DNA of 64,000 bases from Curtobacterium sp. MCSS17_007 (GCF_003234175.2 NZ_CP126257.1:930001-994000); one strand, 5' to 3'; counted from the first letter of the stretch, positions 35,923 to 43,988 are shown. Notes: generated by a model not told the origin, from the letters alone. Translations and numbers: made by a program.

Positions 35923-37122
35923 TCACTCGTCGTCGGCAGCCCGGCGTCGGAGCTCGCTCGCGCTGATCGGCTGCGTGTACGGGGAGGTGTCCCCGCCGTC
36001 CGCATCGTCCTCGTCGCTCGCAGGCGCTGCCGATCGCTCGAGCCCGGAAGCAGACGCCGACGCTCGGTTCACGTGCGCGTCGGCCGAAGTCGGGCTCGCG
36101 ATCCGCGGAGCCGACACCGGCTTGCGTTCGGAGGAGCCGTCGCTCCGGTCGGTCGCGTCGACGGCGCGGACGTCCTCCGCGTCGGGGCCGCCCAGGTCGT
36201 TGCGGGAGCTGGTCGCCGTGGCGGTGCCCTGCCGGGTCGACGCGAGCGGCGACCCGAGCTGCGGGCGGACCGGGGTGCCGTCGAGCTGCACCGTCTCGCC
36301 GTCACCGTAGGGGCGGGTGCGGGTGTCGGCGACCGGCCGGACGTCGTCGATCGGCGTCGTGGCAGCACGGTCGTCGTCCGGAGTCGTCGGGTTCGCCTGC
36401 TGCGTGCCCGGGCGTGCAGCCTTGCTCCGCTCGGGATTGCTCTGCACGGGGGTGCCCTGCGCGGGGTTGCCGTGCTGGGCACCGCTCTGCGGGGCCGGCC
36501 GCAGCGACGTCGTCGTGGGCGTCGTCTGCGACGAGTCCGCATCGGCGCTACCGTCGGCCTTCCGCTGCTCCTGCTGACCGGCGTTCCAGTCCTGCTGGCG
36601 CGCGATCAGCTCAGCGTCGGGGTCCGGCGAGTCGAACTTCCAGCGCTCGAGGTCGGACTTGAACAGCTTGCGGGCTCGGTTCGGCCGGGCCTGCCACTCG
36701 AGCAGGCGGTCGCGGAACTCACCGAGGGACTGGTCTGCCTGCGAGGTGAACGTGGACGAGTTCCGCTTGATGTCCGCGATTTCGTGCTGCGCCCAGTCCG
36801 CTGCGAGGGTCGCGCCGCTCACCGGGAGCATGCGGAGACGGAGATCGGCGTCCTCGGCGAGGTGATCGGTGTAGGCCCGCTCCTCGTGCCCGAGCGCGCC
36901 CCACCGCGCCGCCTTGCGTGCCGCCGAGACGACGCCCGCGACGGCGGCGTTCCGGCTCTCGCGGTCGTGCAACGCCACGACGCGCTTCGCCGCGGATCTG
37001 CCGATCAGTGCGGCGATCACGCCGGCGACGACGATCGCGACGAAGGGGATGATCGCGCCGGACAGCACCCGCCAGCCCTCGTCGGACGCGGTCCAGTCGG
37101 TCAGGTCGTTCCACCAGTCCAT
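35923..37122 (-). CDS. Membrane protein with long disordered tail
   Basis: A 399-residue protein of unknown function. After MDWWNDLTDWTASDEGW comes one transmembrane helix (VLSGAIIPFVAIVVAGVIAALIG, about 19-41), then a charged helical cytoplasmic region to residue 185 with SLGEFRDRLLEWQARPNR. The last 200 residues are low-complexity, rich in Pro, Thr, Gln, Asp and Arg, and end SASELRRRAADDE. The architecture suggests a scaffold or cell-envelope-associated factor, but I recognise no domain. ATG 37122 begins just before the helix. Confidence 0.8.
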   Translation of the reverse strand: MDWWNDLTDWTASDEGWRVLSGAIIPFVAIVVAGVIAALIGRSAAKRVVALHDRESRNAAVAGVVSAARKAARWGALGHEERAYTDHLAEDADLRLRMLPVSGATLAADWAQHEIADIKRNSSTFTSQADQSLGEFRDRLLEWQARPNRARKLFKSDLERWKFDSPDPDAELIARQQDWNAGQQEQRKADGSADADSSQTTPTTTSLRPAPQSGAQHGNPAQGTPVQSNPERSKAARPGTQQANPTTPDDDRAATTPIDDVRPVADTRTRPYGDGETVQLDGTPVRPQLGSPLASTRQGTATATSSRNDLGGPDAEDVRAVDATDRSDGSSERKPVSAPRIASPTSADAHVNRASASASGLERSAAPASDEDDADGGDTSPYTQPISASELRRRAADDE

Positions 37123-37198
37123 GGGCGAACCCTATGCAGCGTGGTGCGCGGATCGGCGGAGGCGGCACGGCGTTCCGTCGACACGGAGCACGGGCTGC

Positions 37199-37465
37199 TC
37201 ACCCCCAGCGGAGGCAGTCCACCGCATCGTCCGCCGACCAGACGTTCGGCAGCTCGACGAAGCGTCGTTCGGTCGCCACGTAGCGGCGAGCTCGGTAGGC
37301 CGTGCCGCCGGCGAGGTCCACCCGGTCGACGTAGCCGACGATCTCGCCGTTCGCCCGGGTGACCCGACTGAGGTCGTCGCGCACGTCGAGGACACGGAGG
37401 TCACCACGGCTCCGCGCGACCGGCGAGGAGCGGATGCGGAACGCGGGTTCGGTGCTCGTCTGCAC
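37199..37465 (-). CDS. Hypothetical protein, 88 residues
   Basis: A small basic protein, VQTSTEPAFRIRSSPVARS..., with a predicted beta core (LRVLDVRDDLSRVTRANGEIVGYVDRV) and a C-terminal YRARRYVATERRFVELPNVWSADDAVDCLRW. It looks like a short DNA- or nucleotide-associated Microbacteriaceae protein, but I know no described family. GTG 37465 is chosen over the longer frame because AGGAGG lies 6 nt upstream. Confidence 0.7.
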   Translation of the reverse strand: MQTSTEPAFRIRSSPVARSRGDLRVLDVRDDLSRVTRANGEIVGYVDRVDLAGGTAYRARRYVATERRFVELPNVWSADDAVDCLRWG

Positions 37466-37638
37466 GGGTGCCTCCTGGTGGTCGGTCGTCGATGTGGTGC
37501 GGCTGACGCTACGGCGGACCACCGACAGCGCCGGAGCCGTCGTTCCGCCGTGGGGAACAGCGTCGACACCGCCGGTGTTGTGCAGGAGACGCACCCGGTA
37601 CGCGGCTCCGAAGGAGCCCAGGAAGGTAGGTTGACCCC

Positions 37639-38166
37639 ATGACGACGTTCGTGCTCGCAGGTGGCTGCTTCTGGTGTCTCGACGCGGTCTACCGCACGCT
37701 CCAGGGTGTGCAGGACGTGGTGTCCGGCTACGTCGGCGGTTCCACCGACGACCCCACGTACGAGGCGGTCTGCACCGGGACGACCGGCCACGCGGAGGCC
37801 GTTGCGGTGACCTTCGACGAGTCCGTCATCCCCGCGGACGTGGTCCTCGACGTGTTCTTCACGCTGCACGACCCGCGACAGCTGAACCGCCAGGGCGCCG
37901 ACGTCGGCACCCAGTACCGCTCGGCGATGTTCCCGGCGGACGACGAGCAGCGAGCCCTGTTCGAGCGGGCGATCGAGCGCGCGTCGGAGATCTGGGACGG
38001 CGGCATCGTGACGACGCTCGAGCCGCTCGGTACCTTCCACCGGGCGGAGGAGTACCACCAGGACTTCTTCGCGAAGAACCCCGGGCAGGGGTACTGCATG
38101 GCGGTGGCACTGCCCAAGGTCAACAAGGTCCGCAAGGCGTACGGTCAGTACATCCTGGCGTCCTGA
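37639..38166 (+). CDS. msrA: Peptide-methionine (S)-S-oxide reductase
   Basis: A 175-residue MsrA repairing methionine S-sulfoxide. The active-site motif GGCFWCLDAVY is near the N-terminus, followed by VVSGYVGG, GHAEAVAVTFD, LHDPRQLNRQGADVGTQYRSA and EEYHQDFFAKNPGQGYC with the C-terminal resolving Cys. Length is standard. ATG 37639 follows AAGGTAGG. It appears to be monocistronic or to precede the 67-residue gene. Confidence 0.97.
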   Translation: MTTFVLAGGCFWCLDAVYRTLQGVQDVVSGYVGGSTDDPTYEAVCTGTTGHAEAVAVTFDESVIPADVVLDVFFTLHDPRQLNRQGADVGTQYRSAMFPADDEQRALFERAIERASEIWDGGIVTTLEPLGTFHRAEEYHQDFFAKNPGQGYCMAVALPKVNKVRKAYGQYILAS

Positions 38167-38203
38167 GACGCGGGCGTCGGGACCACGAGGAGGTGGTCGA
38201 ACG

Positions 38204-38407
38204 ATGATGGGCAACACCGGGACCTGGGTGGCCGTCGGTCCGGCTGGCGCGGTCGGGAGCATCCGCCGCGCACCGGACGGGTTCCACGTCGAGCTCTACG
38301 GACGGGACGGCGGCGGCGGGACGTACCCGTCGTTGCAGTCGGCCAAGGGTGCCGTCCACGCGGCGCTCGGGCCGCTCGCGGACCGTCCCGAGTTCCGCTC
38401 CCACTGA
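38204..38407 (+). CDS. Hypothetical protein, 67 residues
   Basis: A short protein, MMGNTGTWVAVGPAGAVGSIRR..., with GFHVELYGRDGGGGTYPSLQSAKGAVHAALGP, which looks like a small alpha/beta domain. I recognise similar unnamed Microbacteriaceae proteins. ATG 38204 and 38207 are both possible; GAGGAGG lies about 12 nt upstream. Confidence 0.65.
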   Translation: MMGNTGTWVAVGPAGAVGSIRRAPDGFHVELYGRDGGGGTYPSLQSAKGAVHAALGPLADRPEFRSH

Positions 38408-38476
38408 CGGGCACCGGCCGGGAGGCGCGGGGGACTCCTCCTGCACAACCTGCTTGGTCGGGTCCCTCCGTCACAG

Positions 38477-38514
38477 ATCGAGCCCCGAGCCGCTCCTGCG
38501 GCTCGGGGCTCGAT
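38477..38514. terminator. Terminator upstream of the ssb paralogue
   Basis: Perfect 17-bp stem ATCGAGCCCCGAGCCGC (38477-38493) and complement (38498-38514) with a TCCT loop, only 12 nt before the ssb start codon. Confidence 0.8.
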
Positions 38515-38526
38515 GACGATCGACCC

Positions 38527-39207
38527 ATGAACGACACGATCACCGTCTGCGGCATCGTCGCGACCGAGCCCCGGTACCTCGTCACCGACACCGGCATCGC
38601 CATCTCGAGCATGCGCCTGGCGTCCCCGTCCCGTCGCTGGGACCGTGCCAGTTCGTCCTGGACCAACGGGACGACGAACTGGTTCACCGTCACGGCGTTC
38701 CGTTCCCTCGCCGCGAACGTGCACAAGTCGCTGAAGAAGGGCGACCGCATCGTCGTGACCGGCAGGGTGCGCATCCGCACGTGGGAACGCGACGGCCGCG
38801 GGGGGACCTCGGTCGAGATCGACGCCGAGGGCATCGGCCACGACCTGGCGTGGGGCATCAGCAACTGGATCCGGGTGCCCCGGCACAGCAGCGAGTCCTC
38901 CGCCGTACCGGGCGACTCCCAGACGGTCGACCCGCGCACCGGCGAGGTCCGCGGCTCCACGGGTGCCGAGCACCGGACCACCCACCCTCGGGAGGACGGC
39001 TCGGCGTACGGCCTCGCGGCGGAGCCGACGGTCGGGGACGGGGGCGACGGGGTCGACGCCGTCGGAGGAACGGGCGAGGAACTCCCGGACCCCGCCGAGG
39101 CCGCGCGCCACACCGCCGCGCTCCTCGGGGGAGACTTCACGCCGCCGGCGTCACCGCCCGCCGAGGACGGCGAACCGACCACGGCGTCCGGGCGCGAGGC
39201 AGCATGA
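38527..39207 (+). CDS. Single-stranded DNA-binding protein, paralogue
   Basis: A 226-residue protein with an N-terminal OB fold: MNDTITVCGIVATEPRYLVTDTGIAISSMRLAS, TNWFTVTAFRSLAANVHKSLKKGDRIVVTGRVRIRTW and SVEIDAEGIGHDLAWG. The C-terminal half is disordered and acidic but ends TASGREAA, without the conserved acidic-Phe tip (DDDIPF-like) used by housekeeping SSB to recruit partners. It is therefore probably a secondary SSB. It is transcribed toward the integrated element and was the gene preceding ettA before insertion. Confidence 0.88.
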   Translation: MNDTITVCGIVATEPRYLVTDTGIAISSMRLASPSRRWDRASSSWTNGTTNWFTVTAFRSLAANVHKSLKKGDRIVVTGRVRIRTWERDGRGGTSVEIDAEGIGHDLAWGISNWIRVPRHSSESSAVPGDSQTVDPRTGEVRGSTGAEHRTTHPREDGSAYGLAAEPTVGDGGDGVDAVGGTGEELPDPAEAARHTAALLGGDFTPPASPPAEDGEPTTASGREAA

Positions 39208-39362
39208 TCCGGGCGTCGGCCGACCTGGGTCGTGTCCGCTGCCGCGGGTTCGTGCGACGGTCTCCCGCCGCCCGGACGGGTCCCGGCGTTCGTGTCACCT
39301 CCACCGCCCCGAGCGGGGACACCGATCCGCGAGGCAGGGGTCGCTCGACGCCCCGGTGTCAG

Positions 39363-39417
39363 TAGACTTGCCGCGATATGGCTGAGTACATCCGACCACA
39401 CCTAAAACCTAGCACCT
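39363..39417 (+). pseudogene. ettA: Orphaned 5' end of ettA at the left element junction
   Basis: TAGACT at 39363 (a likely -10) is followed after 9 nt by ATGGCTGAGTACATC, which encodes MAEYI, the native N-terminus of EttA. The element then begins, and the frame reads RPHLKPST before a stop at 39417. This is the original promoter-proximal end of ettA, cut off from its body, now at 47855. Confidence 0.85.
39379..39392. other. attL core
   Basis: TGGCTGAGTACATC, identical to the right copy. Beyond it the element arm carries AACCTAG (39406-39412), the mirror of CTAGGTT beside the right copy. Confidence 0.88.
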
Positions 39418-39476
39418 GACTGCCGAGGACCCTTTCTCGCTCGCGGTCGGGGCGCTCAGCCCTCTAGCATCAGGCC

Positions 39477-40796
39477 ATGAGTTTGTTCGCGCTGTGGCCG
39501 CGCTTTGGATTCTCCGCCAATCCCTACAGTCAAGAGACGCTGCAAGCCGATGCCACGGGCGACACTCTGATTGCCGGGCGAGACGTCGACATCGCGAATT
39601 TGCAGATGCGGATCGGCTCCGGCGGAGCGCACGCCTCCGTCGAAGGTCCCATTGGGGCGGGCAAGACAAGCATGATCAACGTGGCTGTCTACCGGATGGC
39701 AGACGCCTGCATGAAGGCGAAGAGTGGGGAGTTATTCCTTCCCGCCGTTAGCGCCCTTCAGCCTCGGCAGGACGTTGAGGCTTTCGTCGATGACCTGTTC
39801 CGGGTGCTCGCGCAGACGCTCATTCAGTACCGCGGCTCCTTCCGACAAGTGGGTCTTCCCGAGCCAGATACGAAGGCCGTCGACAAGTGGCTGAACAGCG
39901 CGCAGTACGAATCTTGGTCGGGCGGCGGTCAAGCCTTTGGCATGGGCATCGACATGGGGGAGGGGTCTGAGCCCAACACCTCCGAGGGATTCACGAGGTC
40001 CGGCTTCGAGACCTCGGTGCGTAATGAACTTGCTCGTGTCTTCGGATCGGGCAAGGGGGCAATCGTTTGCGTGTTGGACAATCTCGAAATCCTCGAATCG
40101 TCCGGCAAAGCGCGGGCAACGCTGGACGAGCTTCGGGATCGCGTCTTCAACATCCCGGGCGTGCGGTGGGTCTTGTGCGGCTCGCGCGGGATCGTCTCCC
40201 GCGCTAGGACGCAACGCCTCAGCGGTGTGATTCAGGCACCTACCATCGTAGGTCCGCTCGAAGATGGCGCAGCCGTCGACGCCGTCGGACGGCGAATCGA
40301 CTACTACGGCGAGGAGGGTGCTACCGCGCCTGTCACTCCAACTGGATTTGAGTTTATCTATCAGGCGCTCCATCGGAACCTGCGTGACTCGATGGAAAGG
40401 GCGCAGGAATTTTCGAACTGGCTCGCTGAACACTATCTCAACGCCGGACAGCCGCTTCCGTCGGAGGAAGATCGCGACCGGTTGGTCGAGTCGTGGCTGT
40501 TGGAGCAGGCGGAGCATGCGTACGAGGATGCGCGCGGCGTTCAGCCGCGCGTATGGCAGTTCTTCACTGATCTCGCTCGCCAGACCGCGGGGCGAGCGGG
40601 GTCAGGTGAGTATGAGGCTTACGGATTCAACAATCAACAGCAACTTACTGCGTCGGTTACTGCGCTCGCCGACGTGAACCTTGTGGCACGAGAGATTGAC
40701 CCCGACAACGGGTCGCGCACAATCAATTCGATCACTCCGCTTGGCTGGCTGGTGTTTTTCTACAAGGATCGGTTCGAGTCCATCGCGAAGCTGTAG
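39477..40796 (+). CDS. AAA+ family ATPase, element cargo
   Basis: A 439-residue protein. FGFSANPYSQETL opens it; the Walker A is EGPIGAGKTSM (about 56-66) and the Walker B GAIVCVLDNLEIL, followed by GVRWVLCGSRGIV as a sensor strand. The C-terminal part has a helical region and a winged-helix-like end (NSITPLGWLVFFYKD). This suggests an Orc/STAND-like or AAA_16-type ATPase. Codon use is clearly less GC-biased than in neighbouring chromosomal genes. TAGCAT ends 6 nt before the ATG and there is no ribosome binding site, so the mRNA is probably leaderless. It is the only large gene near the left end and has its own terminator, typical of a cargo gene; defence is possible but unproven. Confidence 0.8.
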   Translation: MSLFALWPRFGFSANPYSQETLQADATGDTLIAGRDVDIANLQMRIGSGGAHASVEGPIGAGKTSMINVAVYRMADACMKAKSGELFLPAVSALQPRQDVEAFVDDLFRVLAQTLIQYRGSFRQVGLPEPDTKAVDKWLNSAQYESWSGGGQAFGMGIDMGEGSEPNTSEGFTRSGFETSVRNELARVFGSGKGAIVCVLDNLEILESSGKARATLDELRDRVFNIPGVRWVLCGSRGIVSRARTQRLSGVIQAPTIVGPLEDGAAVDAVGRRIDYYGEEGATAPVTPTGFEFIYQALHRNLRDSMERAQEFSNWLAEHYLNAGQPLPSEEDRDRLVESWLLEQAEHAYEDARGVQPRVWQFFTDLARQTAGRAGSGEYEAYGFNNQQQLTASVTALADVNLVAREIDPDNGSRTINSITPLGWLVFFYKDRFESIAKL

Positions 40797-40800
40797 CAGA

Positions 40801-40842
40801 GGAGTCGGCCCCGGATATAGCAACTATCCGGGGGCCGACTCC
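40801..40842 (+). terminator. Terminator of the AAA ATPase gene
   Basis: Stem GGAGTCGGCCCCGGATA (40801-40817) with its complement at 40825-40842, one bulged base, 7-nt loop, 4 nt after the stop codon. Confidence 0.8.
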
Positions 40843-40866
40843 CCTCCAGTATGAGAGGCTGGACGC

Positions 40867-40959
40867 ATGGAGGCAATCACCGTTGCTCTGTCCCTGGCGG
40901 CGCTCGTGGTCTCGCTCGCGGCGCTCACGCTGGCGCTGCGAGGCGCTCGCCGCCGCTAG
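40867..40959 (+). CDS. Single-pass membrane peptide, 30 residues
   Basis: MEAITVALSLAALVVSL continues as a hydrophobic helix to LALRGARRR and stops. AGAGG lies 9 nt upstream, and a hairpin follows the stop. A 20-residue transmembrane helix with a basic cytoplasmic end is typical of phage or toxin-type micropeptides. The gene is too short for firm assignment, but start, ribosome binding site and terminator agree. Confidence 0.55.
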   Translation: MEAITVALSLAALVVSLAALTLALRGARRR

Positions 40960-40970
40960 GGGCAAATGAC

Positions 40971-41006
40971 AGAGGCCCTCGCTCGATCACTCGGGCGGGG
41001 GCCTCT
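40971..41006 (+). terminator. Terminator after the membrane peptide
   Basis: Sixteen-bp stem AGAGGCCCTCGCTCGA (40971-40986) with 40991-41006, two G-U pairs, loop TCAC. Confidence 0.65.
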
Positions 41007-41059
41007 CGTCGTAACCGCTGAGGCGCGTCGGTGCTTGACCTCTGCAGACGACCGTCGCG

Positions 41060-41617
41060 CTACTTGGTGAAGGTCACCGTGTCGTACTCGAAACCGCCGG
41101 TGACGTCCAACTGCAGGTCGTTCGGGTCCGCGACGTTGAACCCGACGTCGTAGCTGACAGCCTTGCCCGGCAGTACCTTGGTGGTCGGCGGGACGCCGAT
41201 CTTGCTCTCGGTGTCGACTACCGCGGTTGCCTCCTGCTGTCCGGACGACATCGTGGCGCTGGTGAGCACCGGGTCGTACGGCTTGGAGCCCGTGTTCTGG
41301 ATTGTGATGGTCACCTTCACGTTGTTCGGCGTGGGGTTGTCGCCCGTGTAGGCGTACTCACCGGGCGTGAACGCGGCAGGCGCGCTGACGCCGATCGAGA
41401 GGCCGTCGAACTTCGCGGTCTCGCCGAACTTGTAGACGCCATCGTTCGAGGCCGTCTCGGATTCGGCGGCGGTTGTGGCCGAGGTGGATGCCTTGACGTC
41501 ATCCATCGACGGGGCCTTCTCGCCAGTCGTGCCGGTCGAGGGGGTCGAGGAGCACCCAGCAACCAGGAGGAGGGCGGCGACGCCCACGAGCGGGGCGGAG
41601 AAACGGAGGGAACGCAT
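41060..41617 (-). CDS. DUF4352 lipoprotein
   Basis: A 185-residue lipoprotein. The signal MRSLRFSAPLVGVAALLLVAGCSS has a lipobox (LVAGC), then a Thr/Ser-rich linker and a beta-sandwich with KFGETAKFDGLSIGVSAPAAFTPG, VKVTITIQNTGSKPYDPVLTS and KVLPGKAVSYDVGFNV, typical of DUF4352 (telokin-like). Start ATG 41617 is preceded by AAGGA at 8 nt; the longer frame has no signal peptide. Such lipoproteins are common on actinobacterial mobile elements and prophages; a role in surface modification or superinfection exclusion is possible but not shown. Confidence 0.88.
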   Translation of the reverse strand: MRSLRFSAPLVGVAALLLVAGCSSTPSTGTTGEKAPSMDDVKASTSATTAAESETASNDGVYKFGETAKFDGLSIGVSAPAAFTPGEYAYTGDNPTPNNVKVTITIQNTGSKPYDPVLTSATMSSGQQEATAVVDTESKIGVPPTTKVLPGKAVSYDVGFNVADPNDLQLDVTGGFEYDTVTFTK

Positions 41618-41792
41618 GTGCTTGGTCCTTGCTGTGAATCCAGTCGGGTCGGTGAGAAGTGTAAGAGGAAAGCGAAGGGTGCTCACGACCCTCAGAAGGG
41701 GGATACACGTGCAGACTGCTGATCGTCGGCGCGACTTTTCGGCTCTTCGAACCAAATCGGCCGCCGTTCCGGGCCTTACCGCAACGAAACCG

Positions 41793-41978
41793 TTACCTGG
41801 CTAGCCGCCGTTCGCGGCTACTGGGATCGCGATGCCGCACGGCACGTCGCCAGACCCATGCGTCGAGCGCGAGCCCGTCGATCCGCTCCCAGCGGACGAG
41901 GACGGCGTCGGGGGTCTGGGCGACGGCCTCGCCCATGACGCGGAAGAGGCCGTCGGGGGTCTGAATCCATGCGTGCAC
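41793..41978 (-). CDS. Small hypothetical protein, 61 residues
   Basis: MHAWIQTPDGLFRVMGEAVAQ... followed by LVRWERIDGLALDAWVWRRAV: a compact predicted beta/alpha protein with strongly G/C-ending codons, unlike a random shadow. The ATG at 41978 has no strong ribosome binding site. It resembles the many short unnamed genes of actinophages. No function can be assigned. Confidence 0.5.
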   Translation of the reverse strand: MHAWIQTPDGLFRVMGEAVAQTPDAVLVRWERIDGLALDAWVWRRAVRHRDPSSRERRLAR

Positions 41979-42158
41979 GGGCAGGAGCCCGCGCCGCGCT
42001 CGGGGCCGCCTCGGGCCTCGGGGCTCAGGGAGAACGGCGTACCCGTGACGGGCGGCTGGAAGCGGTCGGGTCGGCGGCGTGCTATGGGGCGATTGTGGCG
42101 AGCGCCTCTGTCATCGGGACTGTCGTACGGCGTGCCTACTCTCAGCGGAGGAGGACAT

Positions 42159-42692
42159 ATGGAGACGTCAGATGTGCTCGCCGCTGCTGCTCTTGCAGTG
42201 GCGATTGGGACGCCGGTTGTGCAAGGGCTGGTGGGGAGGTCGCGGCGGGGGAAGCTCTGGGTTCGCGCCGCGGAGGAGCGGCAGTTCGTGTTTTTCCTCG
42301 GGGGACGCCGTCCGGGGAGCAACCTCACGTATCTCGATGTGACGGTAGTTGCACCGCAAAGCGACGCTGTGGCTGATATCGACATCGAGTTGGAGCCAGA
42401 GCCGCCCCGATGGGCCGTTGAGGAACGCACGACGCTCGAAGGGGTGCATCTCCGGTCCCGCGAAGATAGTGAGTTCCGTATTCGGATCAACGTCGGAGAC
42501 GGCGAGGGACTCGACGAGCGTCGTCGGGTGCGTGCGGTCGTCCGTCGTCGTGGCTACCGGGCGGTTCGATCGGATTGGGTCGAATTGCGACCGGATGAGC
42601 CATTGACCTCGGATGAGGCGGGGGACGTGGATGACGCTGACGGCGTCGGTGTCGCAGGTGGGGTGCTCGACGGGGACGGCCAAACCGCCTGA
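42159..42692 (+). CDS. Membrane-anchored hypothetical protein, 177 residues
   Basis: METSDVLAAAALAVAIGTPVVQGLVG is an N-terminal membrane helix, followed by a basic stretch and a beta-rich domain (LTYLDVTVVAPQSDAVADIDIEL, EFRIRINVGDGEGLDERRRVRAVVRRRGYRAVRSDWVEL) and an Asp/Gly-rich tail. ATG 42159 follows GGAGGAGG at ideal spacing, a stronger signal than for any longer version of the frame. I recognise no family. Mixed codon use supports foreign origin. Confidence 0.7.
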   Translation: METSDVLAAAALAVAIGTPVVQGLVGRSRRGKLWVRAAEERQFVFFLGGRRPGSNLTYLDVTVVAPQSDAVADIDIELEPEPPRWAVEERTTLEGVHLRSREDSEFRIRINVGDGEGLDERRRVRAVVRRRGYRAVRSDWVELRPDEPLTSDEAGDVDDADGVGVAGGVLDGDGQTA

Positions 42693-43051
42693 CGCCAGAA
42701 TCGGGGTCTTAGGCCCTCAGTCACCCGACGTAAGGCGGCGGGCTCGGCGGGACAGTCCTTTGACGTTGCCCCACTCGGCCCCGACAGTCTCAGACGAATG
42801 CTGGTGCAGCCCTTCGTGTGCACGCGCGCTGGCATCGCCAGGCGAGGTAGACGCTCGCGTACTGCTCAATGGCCACGAGTGGAAATGACTGCGCCGACGA
42901 AGCGTGAGCACGCCGGAAGCAGGATAAGGCCCCGATGGGGCGTGGTGCGTTGTTCACTGCGTGTGTAGTCGCGCGACTGGTGGAGAGGCCCGCTCGCTTA
43001 CTACGATCAGCCCACCGCTGCTGCTCAGCCTGACCCGAACGGAGTGCGCCC
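42693..43051. other. Element spacer without a clear gene
   Basis: A 359-bp stretch. A minus-strand frame of 111 residues overlaps it (42790-43125) but lacks a ribosome binding site and domain. TACGAT at 43003 could be a -10 for the small gene at 43052. Confidence 0.45.
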
Positions 43052-43207
43052 ATGGCCCCAACTGCTTCGCCGCTGGCTCCGGGGAACGATGACCTCCACA
43101 CTTCCGTCGCGGACGAGGGCGACATCGCTCCCGAGTTGCCGACGCCGGGACACCCGTTGGTGTTCCGCGAGGAGGGCCCGAAGCTGGAGGAGCCTCTGGA
43201 AGACTAG
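43052..43207 (+). CDS. Small acidic hypothetical protein, 51 residues
   Basis: MAPTASPLAPGNDDLHTSV followed by an acidic, proline-containing segment ending KLEEPLED. GGAG lies 8 nt before the ATG, and a bidirectional terminator follows 46 nt after the stop. Probably unstructured. No family recognised. Confidence 0.5.
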   Translation: MAPTASPLAPGNDDLHTSVADEGDIAPELPTPGHPLVFREEGPKLEEPLED

Positions 43208-43252
43208 AACGGTCTGTCGCGCTTGACCCAAACGGGCGCGCCCAAGACGACA

Positions 43253-43294
43253 AGAGCCCCCGTGCTCACTCTCGCGAGTGGGAGCGGGGGCTCT
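43253..43294. terminator. Bidirectional terminator in the element
   Basis: AGAGCCCCCG (43253-43262) pairs with CGGGGGCTCT (43285-43294), and the interior GCTCACT/AGTGGGAGC extends the stem. It separates the convergent genes at 43052 and 43300. Confidence 0.75.
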
Positions 43295-43299
43295 CTGCT

Positions 43300-43767
43300 T
43301 TACGCTGCGACGTCGTCGCGCGGCTCGGTCTCGACGGGCGGGAGGATCGGGACCATGACCGGGACCGGGCCGTCGAAGCTTGTGCCGTAGATGCGCTTGG
43401 CGCGACGGACGACACGATGCACGGCGGCGGAGACGCGGCCGACGAGGTTAGCGCGGTGCCGAAGGTCGACGGCTGTCAGGGCGAGTGCGTAGGCGTCGCG
43501 GACCTCGGGCAAGGCGTCAACCGTTTCGAGTGCGGCGGCATGGAGACCGACTCGGCGTACGAGCCCGTCGTCGAGGAGCGGGGTCTCGCTGTCGTCGATC
43601 GCGGCGATAGCGTCGTCGAGGTTCAGGTCAGGTGCGTGCAGCTTCTCTCCCGGAGGGGTCTGACAAACCGTGTGCGGTTTGATGCGGGGCGTGCAGGGGG
43701 TCAGTGGGACTGCGTGAGGGTGGTCGATCTCAGGTCGGCAGACGATTTCCCGTGGACCTCGGAACAC
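43300..43767 (-). CDS. Hypothetical phage-like protein
   Basis: Up to 155 residues. The plausible folded part is the C-terminal 105 residues: LNLDDAIAAIDDSETPLLDDGLVRRVGLHAAALETVDALPEVRDAYALALTAVDLRHRANLVGRVSAAVHRVVRRAKR, a helical protein. The N-terminal 45 residues look unlike coding sequence, and no ATG or GTG occurs between 43767 and that helix, so the start is uncertain. It is on the same strand as the capsid gene but separated from it by a terminator. Confidence 0.55.
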   Translation of the reverse strand: MFRGPREIVCRPEIDHPHAVPLTPCTPRIKPHTVCQTPPGEKLHAPDLNLDDAIAAIDDSETPLLDDGLVRRVGLHAAALETVDALPEVRDAYALALTAVDLRHRANLVGRVSAAVHRVVRRAKRIYGTSFDGPVPVMVPILPPVETEPRDDVAA

Positions 43768-43801
43768 GCGCTCAGTGTCAGGCGCTATGCCGTTTCGGTA
43801 A

Positions 43802-43988
43802 GGGGCCGACCGGCGGGGGAGGGGTCACCCCCCACCCTCGTTCTCGCATGGCGACGCGGGCCAGAAGGTCTGGGGTGTCGCGCTCCGGATCGTCGGCACG
43901 TACCGCGGTCTCAGCAACGACGCCGGGCAATGGGCCGCCATCGCTGGTGTGACACTGACCCAGTTGAGTCAGGCGAAGGGGCACTAGC
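43802..43988 (+). pseudogene. Possible 5'-truncated gene fragment
   Basis: A plus-strand frame without a start codon reads GDAGQKVWGVALRIVGTYRG and then LSNDAGQWAAIAGVTLTQLS before a TAG at 43986. The composition is protein-like with G/C-ending codons, but the frame is closed upstream by a stop at 43799 and contains no ATG, GTG or TTG ahead of the protein-like part. It may be the 3' remnant of a deleted phage or cargo gene. Confidence 0.3.

Noticed and set aside
32686-37362. Open frame of about 1,550 codons on the plus strand
   Set aside because: It crosses neuB, neuA, a tRNA gene and a terminator and has no domain; stop codons are simply rare in this composition.
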